Below are positions 42,270 to 57,246 of a DNA stretch of 64,000 nucleotides, piece by piece (the stretch's first letter is position 1; the number at the start of each line of letters is the position of its first letter). The notes beneath the pieces were generated by a model. That model was not told the origin of the DNA, ran no database searches, and was given only the letters and a program-made list of their open reading frames with translations. The stretch comes from Latrodectus hesperus (lineage: Eukaryota > Arthropoda > Arachnida > Araneae > Theridiidae). The DNA is taken from positions 23,945,399 through 24,009,398 of the forward strand of contig CM075853.1 in NCBI GenBank assembly GCA_037975125.1, read 5' to 3'. Both the position numbers and the translations under genes were made by a program.

Positions 42270-43415
42270 CAAATTTAACAAAAATGTAATTGGATGATAA
42301 ACCGTAAAATTTTATGCAAAAGCTTTTTTTCCGTTCGGCTTCTTAGTAGATTCGATAGTATGAACGTAGAATTATATCTGGCATAACGTTTATCATAGAT
42401 TGAATATATAGTCCGGCTTATATAATGTTCCTTATATTTATTACTCATTGAAGAAACAGTGAAATTCAATTGTTCACTGCTTAGAATGCTCATCTTCCTT
42501 GTAGATGATATAATCATTTGACTTATTATTTTGTCATGATATTGCAAATTAGTAAGCGAAACGATTATAAAAGCGGAATTGCCTTAAATTAGAAACCTAA
42601 GATGCGAAATGTTTTCAATGGAAAACTAAGTTTAAATAATAGTACTAAAAATCCCCAAGCATGAATGAAAATGTGATGTTCAAAATAAAATTTGCACAAA
42701 AATTTTAATATTTATATAAATTTTCTCTTACATTGAAAAAGAAACATTAGAAGCGTATCTTGCTAGAAAGATATTTTTTCATCAGTAAAAGTTTTGCTAA
42801 TGAAATGCCATCCATAAGTTGCTTTTAAGTACATTTGGTGGTAGGGAAACTATTAAATTTTAAGGAAACAGTCTATCAAAGCACATTTTGCGATATTGTA
42901 ATCTTTCTTAATTTTATTAATTTATAAAAACTTTGCATACATTTGATGCATCCTATTTTCTCGCATTTATCTAACATATTTTGGAATAAATCATTTCCTG
43001 GAAATAATCGTGATTAAAAAATTCATTTAAAGTTTTTCAAAACTATGGTAGCAACAAGCTTAAAGGGTACATATTCTATATTATGACTACTTTAAGTTTT
43101 AGTAGCAGCGTATAGTGGTATGAAACAGCAGCACGTAGCTCAAGCGTTCGTTCAAGTGTGCCTAAAAGTTGGAAATATATCCCGCAACATCGTGTCTGTA
43201 ACGTATAAGGGCACGATTTGAATAAAGTGATAGCCATTAGGTTTCGTATCACGGATGGTAGAATTTTGGAAACAGCACAATTTGTGTTTTCTGATGTATA
43301 CCCTGATGGCATAACCTGACCATTGAAAATAAATGTGTAAAATTCGACACTCCACATGCCATTGATGTAAAAAAACGTCCCTTTTCAGAGTATGTAAAAT
43401 CTGACCACCATGCTG
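42270..43415. other. Unclassified segment with open minus-strand frames
   Basis: Minus-strand frames at 42275-42547 and 43076-43357 (the latter containing FNGQVMPSGYTSENTNCAVS) have no family I recognise. 43080-43410 is of higher complexity than background and directly abuts the perfect hairpin at 43420, so it may be mobile-element debris. No splice structure is evident. Confidence 0.25.
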
Positions 43416-43419
43416 CAGT

Positions 43420-43489
43420 TGTGTTTTAAAGTCCTTTTGCCTATTTGAACATCTGACGTATCAAATAGGCAAAAGGACTTTAAAACACA
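43420..43489. repeat. Perfect 29-bp inverted repeat with 12-nt spacer
   Basis: 43420-43448 is the exact reverse complement of 43461-43489 (the arm begins TGTGTTTTAAAGTCC). The spacer is ACATCTGACGTA. Confidence 0.95.
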
Positions 43490-43913
43490 TGTTTGAGATG
43501 ATATTATAATAGTCATTGTTACAATGGATCTCTGAAAAAACTTAACCTCTGTGGATATTGGTAAAAAAAATCGCAGAGATAATAACTGGATAATATTTTA
43601 AAACTTTTAACCATGCTTAAATATAAATTTTAAGTAAATAAGGAAAAATATTTTGGCTAAGTAAATATTATAGTTGTGCTTAATTAGTCAAAATTTTCCT
43701 GAATCCAGTAAATATTTTCAGGACTGCTTACCATTAGTCAATGCTAAGCAGTCAATGGTACGATAATTGAGTACTAGGGATATTATAAACATAAGCTTTG
43801 AGTTTTTGGTTTCTAATAACGCTATTTACTTAAAATTAATTTTGAAAATATACATAGATTATTAAAATTGTTCATGAAATTTTTGAAAAAGATATGTTTT
43901 TCAAAATTATTAA

Positions 43914-43989
43914 AAGGTGTTTATTAAAAGGAAATCACTTAAATATTCCTTGTGAAATATTTAAGTAATTTCCTTTTAATGAACACCTT
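43914..43989. repeat. 34-bp inverted repeat with two mismatches
   Basis: Arm 43914-43947 (AAGGTGTTTATTAAAAGG...) pairs with 43956-43989 across an 8-nt loop. The mismatches show some age. Confidence 0.9.
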
Positions 43990-46530
<2,541 letters not shown>

Positions 46531-46790
46531 TATATATATTTATATATGTATAACTTTTAATATATAGTTAGTAACTTTCAATCTAATCCTCCTGTAATGA
46601 TTATAACCTGAACAATTTAAAGTAATGCATATTCACATTTTGAGTATTTTTATGATTTAAACTATACATTAAAAGTTTTTCATACGATTTTAATCATAAA
46701 TAAATATTTTTAAATATCATGCTCCATCCCCTCCTTTTGCTTTATAAAACCTTTTTTGTTCCACCAAAAAATAATCGCTTTTAACAGTAT

Positions 46791-46803
46791 CTGAGGCAGA
46801 CAT
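46791..46803. repeat. Target-site duplication, left copy
   Basis: CTGAGGCAGACAT, identical to 46865-46877. Confidence 0.92.
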
Positions 46804-46864
46804 ATATTGGCGCAGCATGTCCAATTTTGGACCTTGCGCCATAAAACCCAACCAACCAACCAAC
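46804..46864 (+). mobile_element. 61-bp retroposon: hairpin plus (AACC)n-type tail
   Basis: The insert carries GGCGCAGCATGTCC and GGACCTTGCGCC, which pair as a stem-loop around the palindrome GTCCAATTTTGGAC. It ends in a CCAACCAACCAAC tail. Perfect 13-bp direct repeats flank it. The layout is what remains when a LINE or SINE is severely 5'-truncated, leaving only the 3' stem-loop that its reverse transcriptase recognises. The parent element is not otherwise seen in this window. Confidence 0.88.
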
Positions 46865-46877
46865 CTGAGGCAGACAT
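46865..46877. repeat. Target-site duplication, right copy
   Basis: Second copy of CTGAGGCAGACAT. Confidence 0.92.
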
Positions 46878-47084
46878 TACATCCTGAACTGTTAACTGAA
46901 TTACGTTTAGTACCAGAACATTGTGCAAATATCGCATAAATATATTAAAAAAATTTTAAATTTCAAGAAATAACCATACTGATTTATTAGTTTCAAGTTT
47001 TGTTCTTTTCATTAGAAGTATTTCATGATTTGTAAGAAAATTTTTTGCTTAAATTTTCTATTTTCTGAGATAAAGAGCTTAGCT

Positions 47085-47345
47085 TCACGGCAATTTCCGT
47101 TATGATCTGCAAAAGAAAGCATACGGATAGTGATTGGGAAAGTGACCACATTTGTCCTCACTGGGTTGCTACAGCTACGTGGGTTAGGGACGTGTTCACG
47201 TTGATTGGACATGACTTCCAATCTCCATCCGCTGGTGTGGCGTGGATGTGGAGAGGAGGGTGCGACCTCGTCATTTGACAATCGTCCAAAATTATGAGGC
47301 GCTTGGTGATGGAAAAAGTCAGGGCTCCCCTGCAACCCCATGAAT
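47085..47345. other. GC-richer unclassified segment, probable repeat
   Basis: A block of clearly non-background composition. A minus-strand frame (47341-47012) starts MGLQGSPDFFHHQAPHNFGR but shows no known domain and runs on into AT-rich background, so it is probably not coding. The abrupt composition edges suggest an old SINE or other repeat. No B box or TSD was found. Confidence 0.35.
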
Positions 47346-48898
47346 GAATGTATTTTCTGATAAAGAAAATTTCTATGGTTAAAAATTTTTTACTGCTTCA
47401 ATTTCCTTTTATTTTTCAAATAAAAAAGTAATAAAAACCATTAAATAATGTAGAGAATTTCTGACGATATAACTTTGAGAAAATAATTACTTTCAAAATA
47501 TATTGTACCATTAAGCTGAAACAAAATATTGAACCTCTTCGAGTTTCTTTCTTGCGAAGCGTTTTAAAAGCCATTCGCAAGAAATCATTCCCGCTTTGAG
47601 CAGAAAATGCATTCTCTTCCCTTAAATGATAAAGAGCAATTTCTCCTCTACGATTAATTTTATTTTATCTGTATGTTTAAAATATATTCTTTAAAGAACA
47701 ACGCTTGCATTTGTGTTAATATGACTGAAATTTGAAAGAATGCCAAGTTTTACAATCCATGCAATTTTATTTAATGCATGCATAAATTCTTATATTTTGA
47801 CAAGTTTTCTTATTCAGAAATATTTCCATGTTTTCAAAGCTCAATTGAAAAAAATTCTTTCCAATAGCTTTACTTATAAAATTATTTAAATTATCAATGT
47901 AATTTCTGTATACAAGTAGTATTTACATTAACTGTAACTTTATGCAACTAAACATTGTGTAAAAATCGAAAGAATATATCATCTGTGTTTATCCAATAAA
48001 TTGAGGTGATCTATTCTGGTGATTTAAAATCTTTAATGGTTTCGTGATATTAATGAGGCTCTTAATGGTAGATTAGGCATTAAATGTGCATGTTCACCAA
48101 CTAATTTATATCTTTTAACACGAGACTTCTGACCTTCGGCAAATCTGTTTACAAAATGGCTTCAGTTCGAGAAATTCTTTGATCCCGCTTGGGTACTTAA
48201 CGCGGATTTAAAATGTTTAAATAACCCATCATATTTCATCCTTCGAAATGTTTAAAGTTTTATACTAAGTAAAATATTTTTAATAAAAACATTGAAAAGG
48301 AAAAGTGATTTTGCATCGAAAATAACCGACTAAATAAAGATCTTCACGAATGGCAAATTTTTAATTATTCTTTTGATCGTTTTTAAAGAATATTTCAATT
48401 TTGAACATGTAAACTTACAGTTAATAAATTAATAAGAAAATTTTAAATTTAATAATGTTATATGTATGGGAAATAATGGTGTATTTTGTTACCAATAGCT
48501 AAAAATAATGTAAAACAATATAACAATGCAATTTCTATGTTGTTATTATATTATTTAATATGGTCAGTAAATGATAATGGAAGATACTTATAAAAAATTT
48601 CCTTTCCTTTAAATTCAACAATAATGTACTTAAAAAAAGGAATCAACTCTTGTCATGGTGATACAAAATCAAATGAGCATAACAGTTTTGAAATTTTAGC
48701 GTGATGATTCTTCTGCGCTAATTGTTCTATTTTGGTGTTAACTTATATATCGTGCTTAATGTTTATTTGAATAATAACTGTATGCCTAACACGACATTAT
48801 TAAAAACTAAAATATTTTCATTTTTCTCCACCTTGACCTTTAAATTAAATTTAAATATACTTGCAGCTTTTTTGCATCATCAACTTCTGATTTAAACA
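47346..48898. other. AT-rich DNA without recognisable gene
   Basis: No supported feature. Confidence 0.5.
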
Positions 48899-48995
48899 AC
48901 TTCGGCCGAGCTGGCCACCCAAGTTAGCGCTCTTATCTTCGGTTCAACAGTTCATGGGTTCGATTTCCATCTTAGGTGGGGATGTTTGAAAAGAT
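48899..48995 (+). mobile_element. tRNA-derived SINE head or short SINE
   Basis: TTCGGCCGAGCTGGCC supplies an A-box-like start. CATGGGTTCGATTTCC, a near-consensus B box, follows about 50 bp later. The sequence returns to background soon after, so it is either a head-only copy or a 3'-decayed SINE. A weak TTTAAAC repeat on both sides is not convincing as a TSD. It is not a good tRNA gene, because acceptor-stem pairing is not evident. Confidence 0.55.
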
Positions 48996-50476
48996 TTTAT
49001 TTTAAACTATCGGTTTTGGTCTTATTAGCCTTTGTGTGCAAAAAGTTATTGTAGAGTTACAACTAACAAAAATCTGAAATTAAACTTAAATGATAGTTGA
49101 AAATAAAGATTTCAGTTGAAATTGAAATTTAATGTTATCACTCCAAAAAAATTAATTCTGAAAATAAACTGACTTACTATGAAAAATAATCAATTAATTC
49201 AAAAGTTACTCGGATTGATTAAACACGAAAATGCGAAAATTTAAATGTGTTACATGTAAAGTATTCTCATTCTTATACATTTATTTGAATGCCTAGTACA
49301 AAAACAAATGGCAAATATTTGCTCCTTACCAAGCTACATTACAACCAATAATATTAATGGTAATTTAGTTCAATTAAATCATGATTACATATAATATAAC
49401 TGTAGAACTTTTACGCAATTAATTGTTGTGAATGAGTCTTCAAATATGAATTTATAATATTTATAATTATGATTTAAATCGTTTTAAAGTAAACGATTTA
49501 AGTTGGGTGCAGTTCTTAAAATAGCATAATACATGAAATGTAAAGACGATGTCCTTATAAGTCCATATTTTGTGCTCCTAAAAAAATCCTGACAATGTAG
49601 AATCATATTAATTTGTAAACAATGAATACATTATTTTAGTTTTGAAAATAATAAGATGCTCAAAGTATAATTTTATTCACAAACGTACTTGTTGAATTGG
49701 ATTTTCTGCAGCTTGTTTTTAATGACCGAAGCAAATGAACATAAAAAAACCGTTATATAATTTTTGCGATATAAACGATATTTTTTTATCTCTATAAAAT
49801 TTCGTTCCATTCCATCGAAAAGACAATTTCAGAATGATTATTTTTGCCTGATTAGGCATCGAACCCTTTATCGTTCGAAAATGAAATCGTCACACGAATG
49901 CTTATTCCCTCAAACTATTGTAATCCTAAGTATCTATTATTTGTTGCCAATAATATTTATCAAATTGTAAGTAACCCACAGGAAATTTTGAAAATTAAAT
50001 CCATTAAACATCCAATTTAGAATTTAATTTGTAAAATATTATTAAATAATTTATTGAATTTCTTCTTCGCCATAGATGTTCAGATGAAATTATCTTGACC
50101 TCCCTAGATAAATTAATATCGCTACTGATAAAAAGCAATTAATTTTTATCGATATAATTTCTGAGTTGTAATGATAACATTGAAATACCAATCATCCGAT
50201 ATCACTTAATTAGAATTTAAAGTAATTTTACTCATAGAATAATAACATTTATGGAAAGCGACATTAAATAACCGTGTCTCTTCATAAGCCCCGAAAATTA
50301 GAGAGAAAATCAAAAGAAGATAAATTAAAGATTAAAACATCAGTAATATTTTAGCAGAAATAAATTATCATATTTTATCATTATTTTAGTATATCATTGC
50401 ATTCAGAATTTTAATTTTGATTTATTGGATTTCTTTTGCTTGTAATACTTTAAAATTATATTCAATAACTTTAACT

Positions 50477-50540
50477 ATAGATATAATAACAATAAATGCT
50501 TTAATGTATATAAAAGCATTTATTGTTTTTATATCTATTA
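50477..50540. repeat. Imperfect inverted repeat, about 26-bp arms
   Basis: AACAATAAATGCTTT (from 50488) pairs with AAAGCATTTATTGTT. The pairing continues outward as ATAGATATA / TATATCTAT with one mismatch. Confidence 0.8.
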
Positions 50541-51741
50541 AAACTTAATTAAACTAAGTTTAATAAATATAAAAACATTAATTGTTGAATCAATTAATAT
50601 ATATTAAAAATAAAAATGCTGTAAGTTAGTAGAGAATATTAAATAAAATACAAATTCACAATCATTTTTCCTATTTATGCTACACATAATTATTTCCATT
50701 ATAGTATACTATTTTGGTGTTGAATTTATGAACTTTAATGAGATCGTGTACCTGTTTAATTTTCAAATACAAATTATTTCATACGATAACTATCAAAATG
50801 ACGAAAATGGAATATTTAATATGAAACAAACATTTTAAAATGCATTAATTTAAATATTATATTCACTGAATTGTAACAATCTATCGTTATTACATTACAC
50901 AAAATAATTTCGTGAAGTAAATTTAGGTAAGTAAATCTATTGTTAAAAACTGAAATAAGATTTCTTTATCTTTGATACTCAAATGTGCAATCCGTCCCAT
51001 TTTATTTTTTTGTTGAAATAATTTATTAATTTTAATTTATATCTGATAATTTTTGAAATAATCTGCAATCAAAATGATTCATTTTGATTGTTTTATATAG
51101 TTCAAAAATCACATTTGTATGTAGAGTTTTTCATAGAGTTAGAACATTACTTGAGAAATAACTTTTCCTTGATCAAAATATTTAAAAATGAGAGTTCTTC
51201 ACATAATATTCAAATAATACAAATAATATAATGCAGTCAATGAAATTTATATACTAATTCCTAATTTTAAATATTAAATACTTTTTTATGATTAATTAGA
51301 ACCATCTTATTCAGAATTGGAGTTCCCAATATTATCTGAACCAGAAAAGTATCTCACAAATACATAAACTCAAAAGGATATCACCATGGTCTTCTTTCAT
51401 AACCAAAATTAACAAACTGTGTTTACAAAGAAGGGATGATATTTTAATGCTACTTATGCAAATTAATCGCTAATATCTACAGATTCCTTTATTAACAAAC
51501 TCTGAGATGGAATAAAATTGTGCTGCTCCTTGTGAAAGGTCCTCGTCAATTATTGTTCAGATAAATTATGCATTTTTGGTGTTTTGTCAGAATGTATGTT
51601 TAAAAAATGTTTGGGGATTTTACCCCTTGTATTCAAATACTTCCCATTATCTCTGAAAAAATTATGAATTGAAATTACTTGCTGTGGATAATTCCAAAGT
51701 TGCGATCACCGGCTATCCAAAATTTCATACCAAAACCTGCA

Positions 51742-51761
51742 TTTTTTTTTTTTTTTTTTTT
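51742..51761. repeat. Poly(T) run
   Basis: About 20 T residues. No associated element is recognised. Confidence 0.9.
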
Positions 51762-54139
51762 GCAAACAACTTGTAGAAAGATGAAGGAAATTCTTTGGAC
51801 TTACATAAACGTAGGGTAAAATCTTATTATATAATTAACGTGTTTGGCGCTGATTTGAAATGTAGCCAATGACGAAATTCATGCGATTCATAACCATCAG
51901 CATATGTAAACATTTCATAATCAAAAATATTGAGAATCTCAAAATGACAATCCAAATTTCAGTGTCCCCAAATGTGACGGATACAAGGATTAAGCCTTCT
52001 ACTAGTTTATGGTAATGTTATATACTTCATATTTTTCATTTACGATTTCATTATGTTAAAGAAAATACTTTATACAATATATTTTAAGATAAATCAATTA
52101 TAAAATAAATATGGAAAACGAATTATCAAAGATTACATAATTATAAGTACTTTTAATCACAAAATCTTAAGTATGACTCATAAATGTTACGTATTGCATT
52201 TTAGTAAAAGTTTATGATTAAGATAAAAAAATTTATTTTAAATAGGGCATAAAATTTTTTAAAATTACGTTATGTATATTTATGTATAAGTAAATAAATA
52301 GTAGGTACATGTAACTTTTGAGTGTTCTAAATTTGAAAGTGGAATAAGTTGAAATGTAAAGTTTCTGCTAAATTGAAAATTTATGTCTTTAACCTTGTAT
52401 GTTAGAAACCGAATTATGTTTGCATACTGAAATAGGATAAAAAAATCTACTAACTTATATAAGCACATACTTTAAATTTCGATCCTTATCATAAAAAATA
52501 AATATTTTAAGTAGGAACGTGTATGGTATGTTACAATTAAAAATAGCTCATGTAACTTATATATTCTATAGAAAGGAAAAGAGAGGCTGGAATATGGTAT
52601 GTATAAAGCGGTAATCAATCTCACTGCTCTTTCATATTATTGACTAATAAAAAAAAATAATTCTGACACTTTGTAAAGCTAATTAATGGTATAGCTAATC
52701 TCATAATATTAACATATGATTGTAAAGTACATATAATTATAATTATTAATTTCCTTAAACAACATCCGTAATGTTACGGAAGCGTTACATCCGTAAAACG
52801 AGAAATAAATTGATTCAGAAATTGATATTTCAAGTATACAAGAAATTGAGTTCCGTGAATTAAAATTAATTCTACACAAATGTGCTCATCAGACGACATT
52901 TAGCTTAGGAAACAAAATAATTTTACAAAAGAAATTTCTAACTTTAATAGTTTTGAATAAATTCAAAATTTAATAAAAAAAAATCAGATATTTTACTTAA
53001 GTGAAATTAATTTGAAATATATTTTATTGATCATCTAATATTGTTTCCCTTCTAATATTGTTCACCTTAAAATTTTAAAAATAAAATGCTAACCTGTAGT
53101 CAAATTTATAACATTCTGAAGGGTGGAAAATGGATGTTGAACACCTGTATTCCTATTATAGTTATACTGCTTTGACAAATCATTTGTCGTTATTTCTATG
53201 ATCATTCGTCTGATAACGGGACTTTTGCATTGTGCCAGCTTTATTAGTCAAAACAGTCAGCTGAAAATAATTGCAAAATATTAAAAATATAAAATTCAAC
53301 TTAAGATTTAGTTCCTTAACCCTACTTCATATAGACACTTATTTACATATCAACTTAACATTTTTATATAGAAACTTAATGTTTTTTGTTATTTAAATGT
53401 TTTAAATTACTTTGAAATTTGCATTATGTCAGGGAAAATTCCAAAAAAGATGAAAACCATACCAAGTTTCAGGAATTATATCTTTTAAAAATATTTATTA
53501 AAGTAGAAATTTACATTAAATCTTATTTTTGCAGCAGTATATAAATATACACTTCAATATCTGCAAGTTTGAAATATAAAATTTGCACATTGTATAAATT
53601 GGCACCAATGTAAAGATTTTTAATACCCCTTAAAAATATTTGCCCCTATTACAGCCCTTATATCATGATAGATCCCCAAGGAAAATGAAGCTGATTCAAT
53701 CAGGGTTATAAATTATAGTAATATTATTAGTTCTATTACAGCTTAGCTTAAAATGATACTTTCAATAGTATTGTATTAGAATGAAAAAGAGAAGAAAGAA
53801 AACCTCATCTTAAATTAAATTTTTTTTTCAATCGATTGAGAGCCAAACTGCAAAACACTGTGATAAATTTCATAATGCTAATTAAAAATATTTGATTTAA
53901 ATTTTCCAAACTTAAGTCATAACTCCACTAGGAATTTTAGTAATGTACAAATAATATCTATAAGATCTAGATTTTGATTGTAATGGAAAGGCTTGAAATG
54001 TGATTAATGTGGATTTTCTTTCTATTTTATATATTTTACTTTAGAATAATTTCTGAATATTTGCTTTAAGTTTCTGTGTAAAACGCTGCTATCATCCTAA
54101 TGTGCTTATCAAACGCCCCCTAACTTTATTTAGCGAATA

Positions 54140-54203
54140 AATGAATAAAAATAACTCATAATATGAATAAAAATAACTCATATAAATGAATAAAAATAAC
54201 TCA
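54140..54203. repeat. Short tandem repeat upstream of prefoldin 1
   Basis: Three copies of ATGAATAAAAATAACTCA separated by a few bases. They lie about 120 bp upstream of the prefoldin start codon, probably in its promoter or 5' UTR. Confidence 0.9.
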
Positions 54204-54321
54204 AAACAACTAAATAATGAATAAATGTTTTTTTTAGTTTTTGTTATAAGTAACTTCAACTTTAACTTTGCTCATTCCGCTAGAGAAAAAACAACAATAT
54301 AGTGAACAAGAACCTCTCATC

Positions 54322-54357
54322 ATGGCTAATAAAGGAGTAGATTTGGAATTAAAAAAG
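54322..54357 (+). CDS. PFDN1: Prefoldin subunit 1, coding exon 1 (residues 1-12)
   Basis: Prefoldin is the cytosolic hexameric co-chaperone that captures unfolded actin and tubulin and hands them to the TRiC/CCT chaperonin; subunit 1 is one of its four beta-type subunits. This exon encodes MANKGVDLELKK. The VDLELKK stretch is typical of the N-terminus of animal subunit 1, directly before the first coiled-coil helix. The start ATG is in a CTCATCATGG context. The exon ends in AAAAAAG followed by the donor GTAAAG, in phase 0, and reads in frame into exon 2 at 57080. No TATA box is evident upstream; a short tandem repeat lies at 54140-54203. The exon is tiny, but the in-frame join to exon 2 makes it convincing. 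Confidence 0.93.
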
Positions 54358-57079
54358 GTAAAGTGGAAAACTTGAATGTAGGAAAATGGTAATTTTAATT
54401 ATTTTTTCACGTGTACATAGCTCAATTATATTTGAAATGCTTTTTTCTGATTTAAACATTGTATTTTGAAAAACAGACGGCACTCTAATGAGTGGTATAT
54501 TTTTGTAAATTTTTCTCCAAGTGAGAGTTGTGTCGCTATACTTTTAAAGAAAATATATTTTACCCAGTATAAACGAGTATAATAACGTTTTTATTTTATC
54601 GTGTCTATGAAAATAAGCATTTGGATTGTTAATTCTATTTATTATCATTTGGATTGTTGATTTCTAATGTTCTCAATATTTAGCTATTTATGTTATGTAT
54701 GTATGAGTTGATTTTACTAAAATGCTTATTTCGATGTATTTTTGGAAGTTATAAAAGGCTGATAGAGAATACCTCTTTCACTTGTTTTATTATAGAAATA
54801 TTATGCCTTTTTTCTTACATTATGTAATTAAAAATTTTGTTTTAAAACAAAGAGTGGTAGTGGTCTTTGCTCATGAATAGCATACTTAATGTATTTTAGA
54901 TTTATTTACAACAAACAGTCATTTGGGGTCCGCTGTAGAAGTAGATATCCGTTTTTGGCAATAAATCTTGGTGATAAAATTTAATTTCTGATAACCCTGG
55001 CATTTTCAGCACTTTAACTAAGATAGTTTCAGGGCTGTCATTTTGTTATTAACATGTTGGCATAAATAAATCGCCAAAAACTCATGGGGTACTCGTAAGC
55101 AAACTTTTACTGTAATGAGCATGCCACATATCATTAATTCGATTTCGAAAATATTAAATGATTGGCTTATGTGTAATATTATATTTTGAAATTAATCCCT
55201 ATGTTCCTCAATAAAAAAATGAAAATTATATCAAGATGACCATTGCATGTTATATGATTAATGGTGTGTTTTTCTTAATTTTATTTACTATCTTGATTTC
55301 AAATTTAATCATTATTTTTATGTTATAAATTGTACTGAAGAACAAATAATGAAGATAGAATGTTAATAAAAAATGCTATTTGTAAAATAGTTGATCACAA
55401 TCAATGTTTGCAGTAAAAATATTTATGTATTAAATATATCGAGAAACCACAACAGGAGGGAAATCACAGCTAATAAAAATGGCTACCAAATTTGGTGATT
55501 AATTCAATTGCTAAAGATTAACTGTTAAAATATTATTTTAGTGTCTTTTTTCTAAGGTTGTCCTGATTAAATTTATTCTAGGGACTGACATTATATAAAA
55601 TTCATTGTTCATAGTTAAAAAAAAGTATATTTCCAATGTGTGTGTAGAGTTCATGAGTTGTTTCTGTTAGTTGGAGGCAATAGAAAACACTTCAAAAATG
55701 AAATACTTAGTGTAATTGGTACTCACATAAATGTATGATAAACCTAAAACCTGAACATTCACAAAGAGGTATTATTAAATTTAATTAAATGTAGGTTTTC
55801 AACTTAACTGTAATGAGAATAGAAATTAATTTTAATGTAATGAGAATAGAAAGGAAAATTTCAACAGGGATACATTATCAATTTTTAATTTGTACATAAT
55901 TAATATATATACATTTTACTATGTAATATAGGAGAAAAATCTATTAAAAAAATAAGTAATACAAAAATGAGAATATGTAAATAAAATTCTATTAAATATT
56001 TTAATAGGTAAAACAAATAGCTAAAAGTTACTTAAAAGAAGAAAATATTAATAATATAACTGTTTTCACAAATGGTATCTTATAAATCTTCAAACTTTTA
56101 TTTTGCATATTAATTTATATAACTTTTGATTGATTGTTTTTACACTTACATTTTTAAATTTATTACCAAATTCAATATTAATTTTCCATTTTATTAAGAA
56201 TCATTTTGGAACTGATTTTTTTATTTTACATATTAGTTTATATAACTTTTGATTAATTGCATTTACTCTCATTTTTTAAATTTATTTAACAGCTACAAAT
56301 TCAATATTTTTCTTTTTTTTCCTTTTCTTTAAAGATTGATGTAAATTATTTCCAGCATTATGCTGCATGACCAAATTTTATTAAGAGATATTTAAAATCT
56401 ATCTATTTATAAGAATCAATTAATTTAATTAATTCAGTTATTTAAATTTCTTATGAGTAACATTTTATGCTGAGAATATAGTTTTTTTGTTTCCAAATCT
56501 GTTTCAATAAGATTAATTTATTTGATGAAGATTATTATTATGAGTAAATATTCTTCTGAATCATTGTAACTAAAATAAATTGCATTCCATCTTTATGTCT
56601 GCTGTTAAGCTATTAATTAAGTTAAATTTATTATTATATTTGTCAAATTTTAGATCAAGATGTAAACCATGTACCATAACAATATTGCTATTGCCTACTT
56701 GGCATTATATTTTCCAAGAAATTTGGTGTAGAAATAAACTAGTATATTTGTACAGTATAGAATTATCCCCTATTTATGTGTTTGAGAAATAGTTTGCCTT
56801 TTCCGTTTATTTAATTAATTTTGCACAGTTAGGATAATTCAACAGAGACTTATAGTTTAAAATGATTTCTAGACCATTATAAACTTACATATCCAACATT
56901 GGAGATTAGCCTATAAAGTCTTAACTTGAAGATCTGAGTGTTAAAAGAAAAAATAAGTGAGCACTTTTTTATGTTGAAAAGTTTAAAGTGTAAAAATAAA
57001 CAATTTATCTCATAAGGTATAGTGATAATTACTTACAAATTAAAAATAAAACTTTTAATAACATTTCCTTTGTATATAG
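54358..57079 (+). other. PFDN1: Prefoldin 1 intron 1 (2,722 bp)
   Basis: GT-AG intron with donor GTAAAG and acceptor TTTGTATATAG. AT-rich, with no recognisable mobile element. The 70-codon frame at 56580-56792 has no known motif. Confidence 0.88.
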
Positions 57080-57246
57080 GCTTTTCAAGAGTTACAAGCC
57101 AAAATGTTGGAAACATCACAGAAAATAAAATTTTCTGATATGCAAATTGAAACACTGAACACTACTATAAAACGTGCTCAGCTCACACAGAAGGAACTAA
57201 AGTCTGTACCAAAAGACACCAAGATGTATGATGGAGTCGGAAGAAT
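57080..57246 (+). CDS. PFDN1: Prefoldin subunit 1, coding exon 2 (residues 13-67)
   Basis: The exon of 167 nt encodes 55 residues plus two bases of the next codon. It starts AFQELQAKMLETSQKIKF and continues SDMQIETLNTTIKRAQLTQK. It ends MYDGVGRM if the next exon begins with G. This matches the first coiled-coil helix and the following beta-hairpin entry (the MYEGVGRMF motif) of subunit 1 at full identity in the key positions. Acceptor ATATAG and donor GTAAGG are consensus-like. Animal subunit 1 is about 120 residues, so roughly half the protein is here. The second helix (residues after GRMF) was searched for by eye to the end of the window and not found, so exon 3 probably lies to the right. 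No frameshift or stop: a live gene. Confidence 0.96.

Larger units (their letters stand above)
48996..54139. other. Long AT-rich stretch without recognisable gene
   Basis: Holds a hairpin (50477-50540), a small palindrome (51066-51090) and a poly(T) run (51742-51761). No coding exon or known mobile element is recognised. Confidence 0.5.

Noticed and set aside
42275..42547. Coding exon on the minus strand
   Set aside because: No recognisable motif, AT-driven residue use and no convincing splice sites. Kept only as unclassified sequence.
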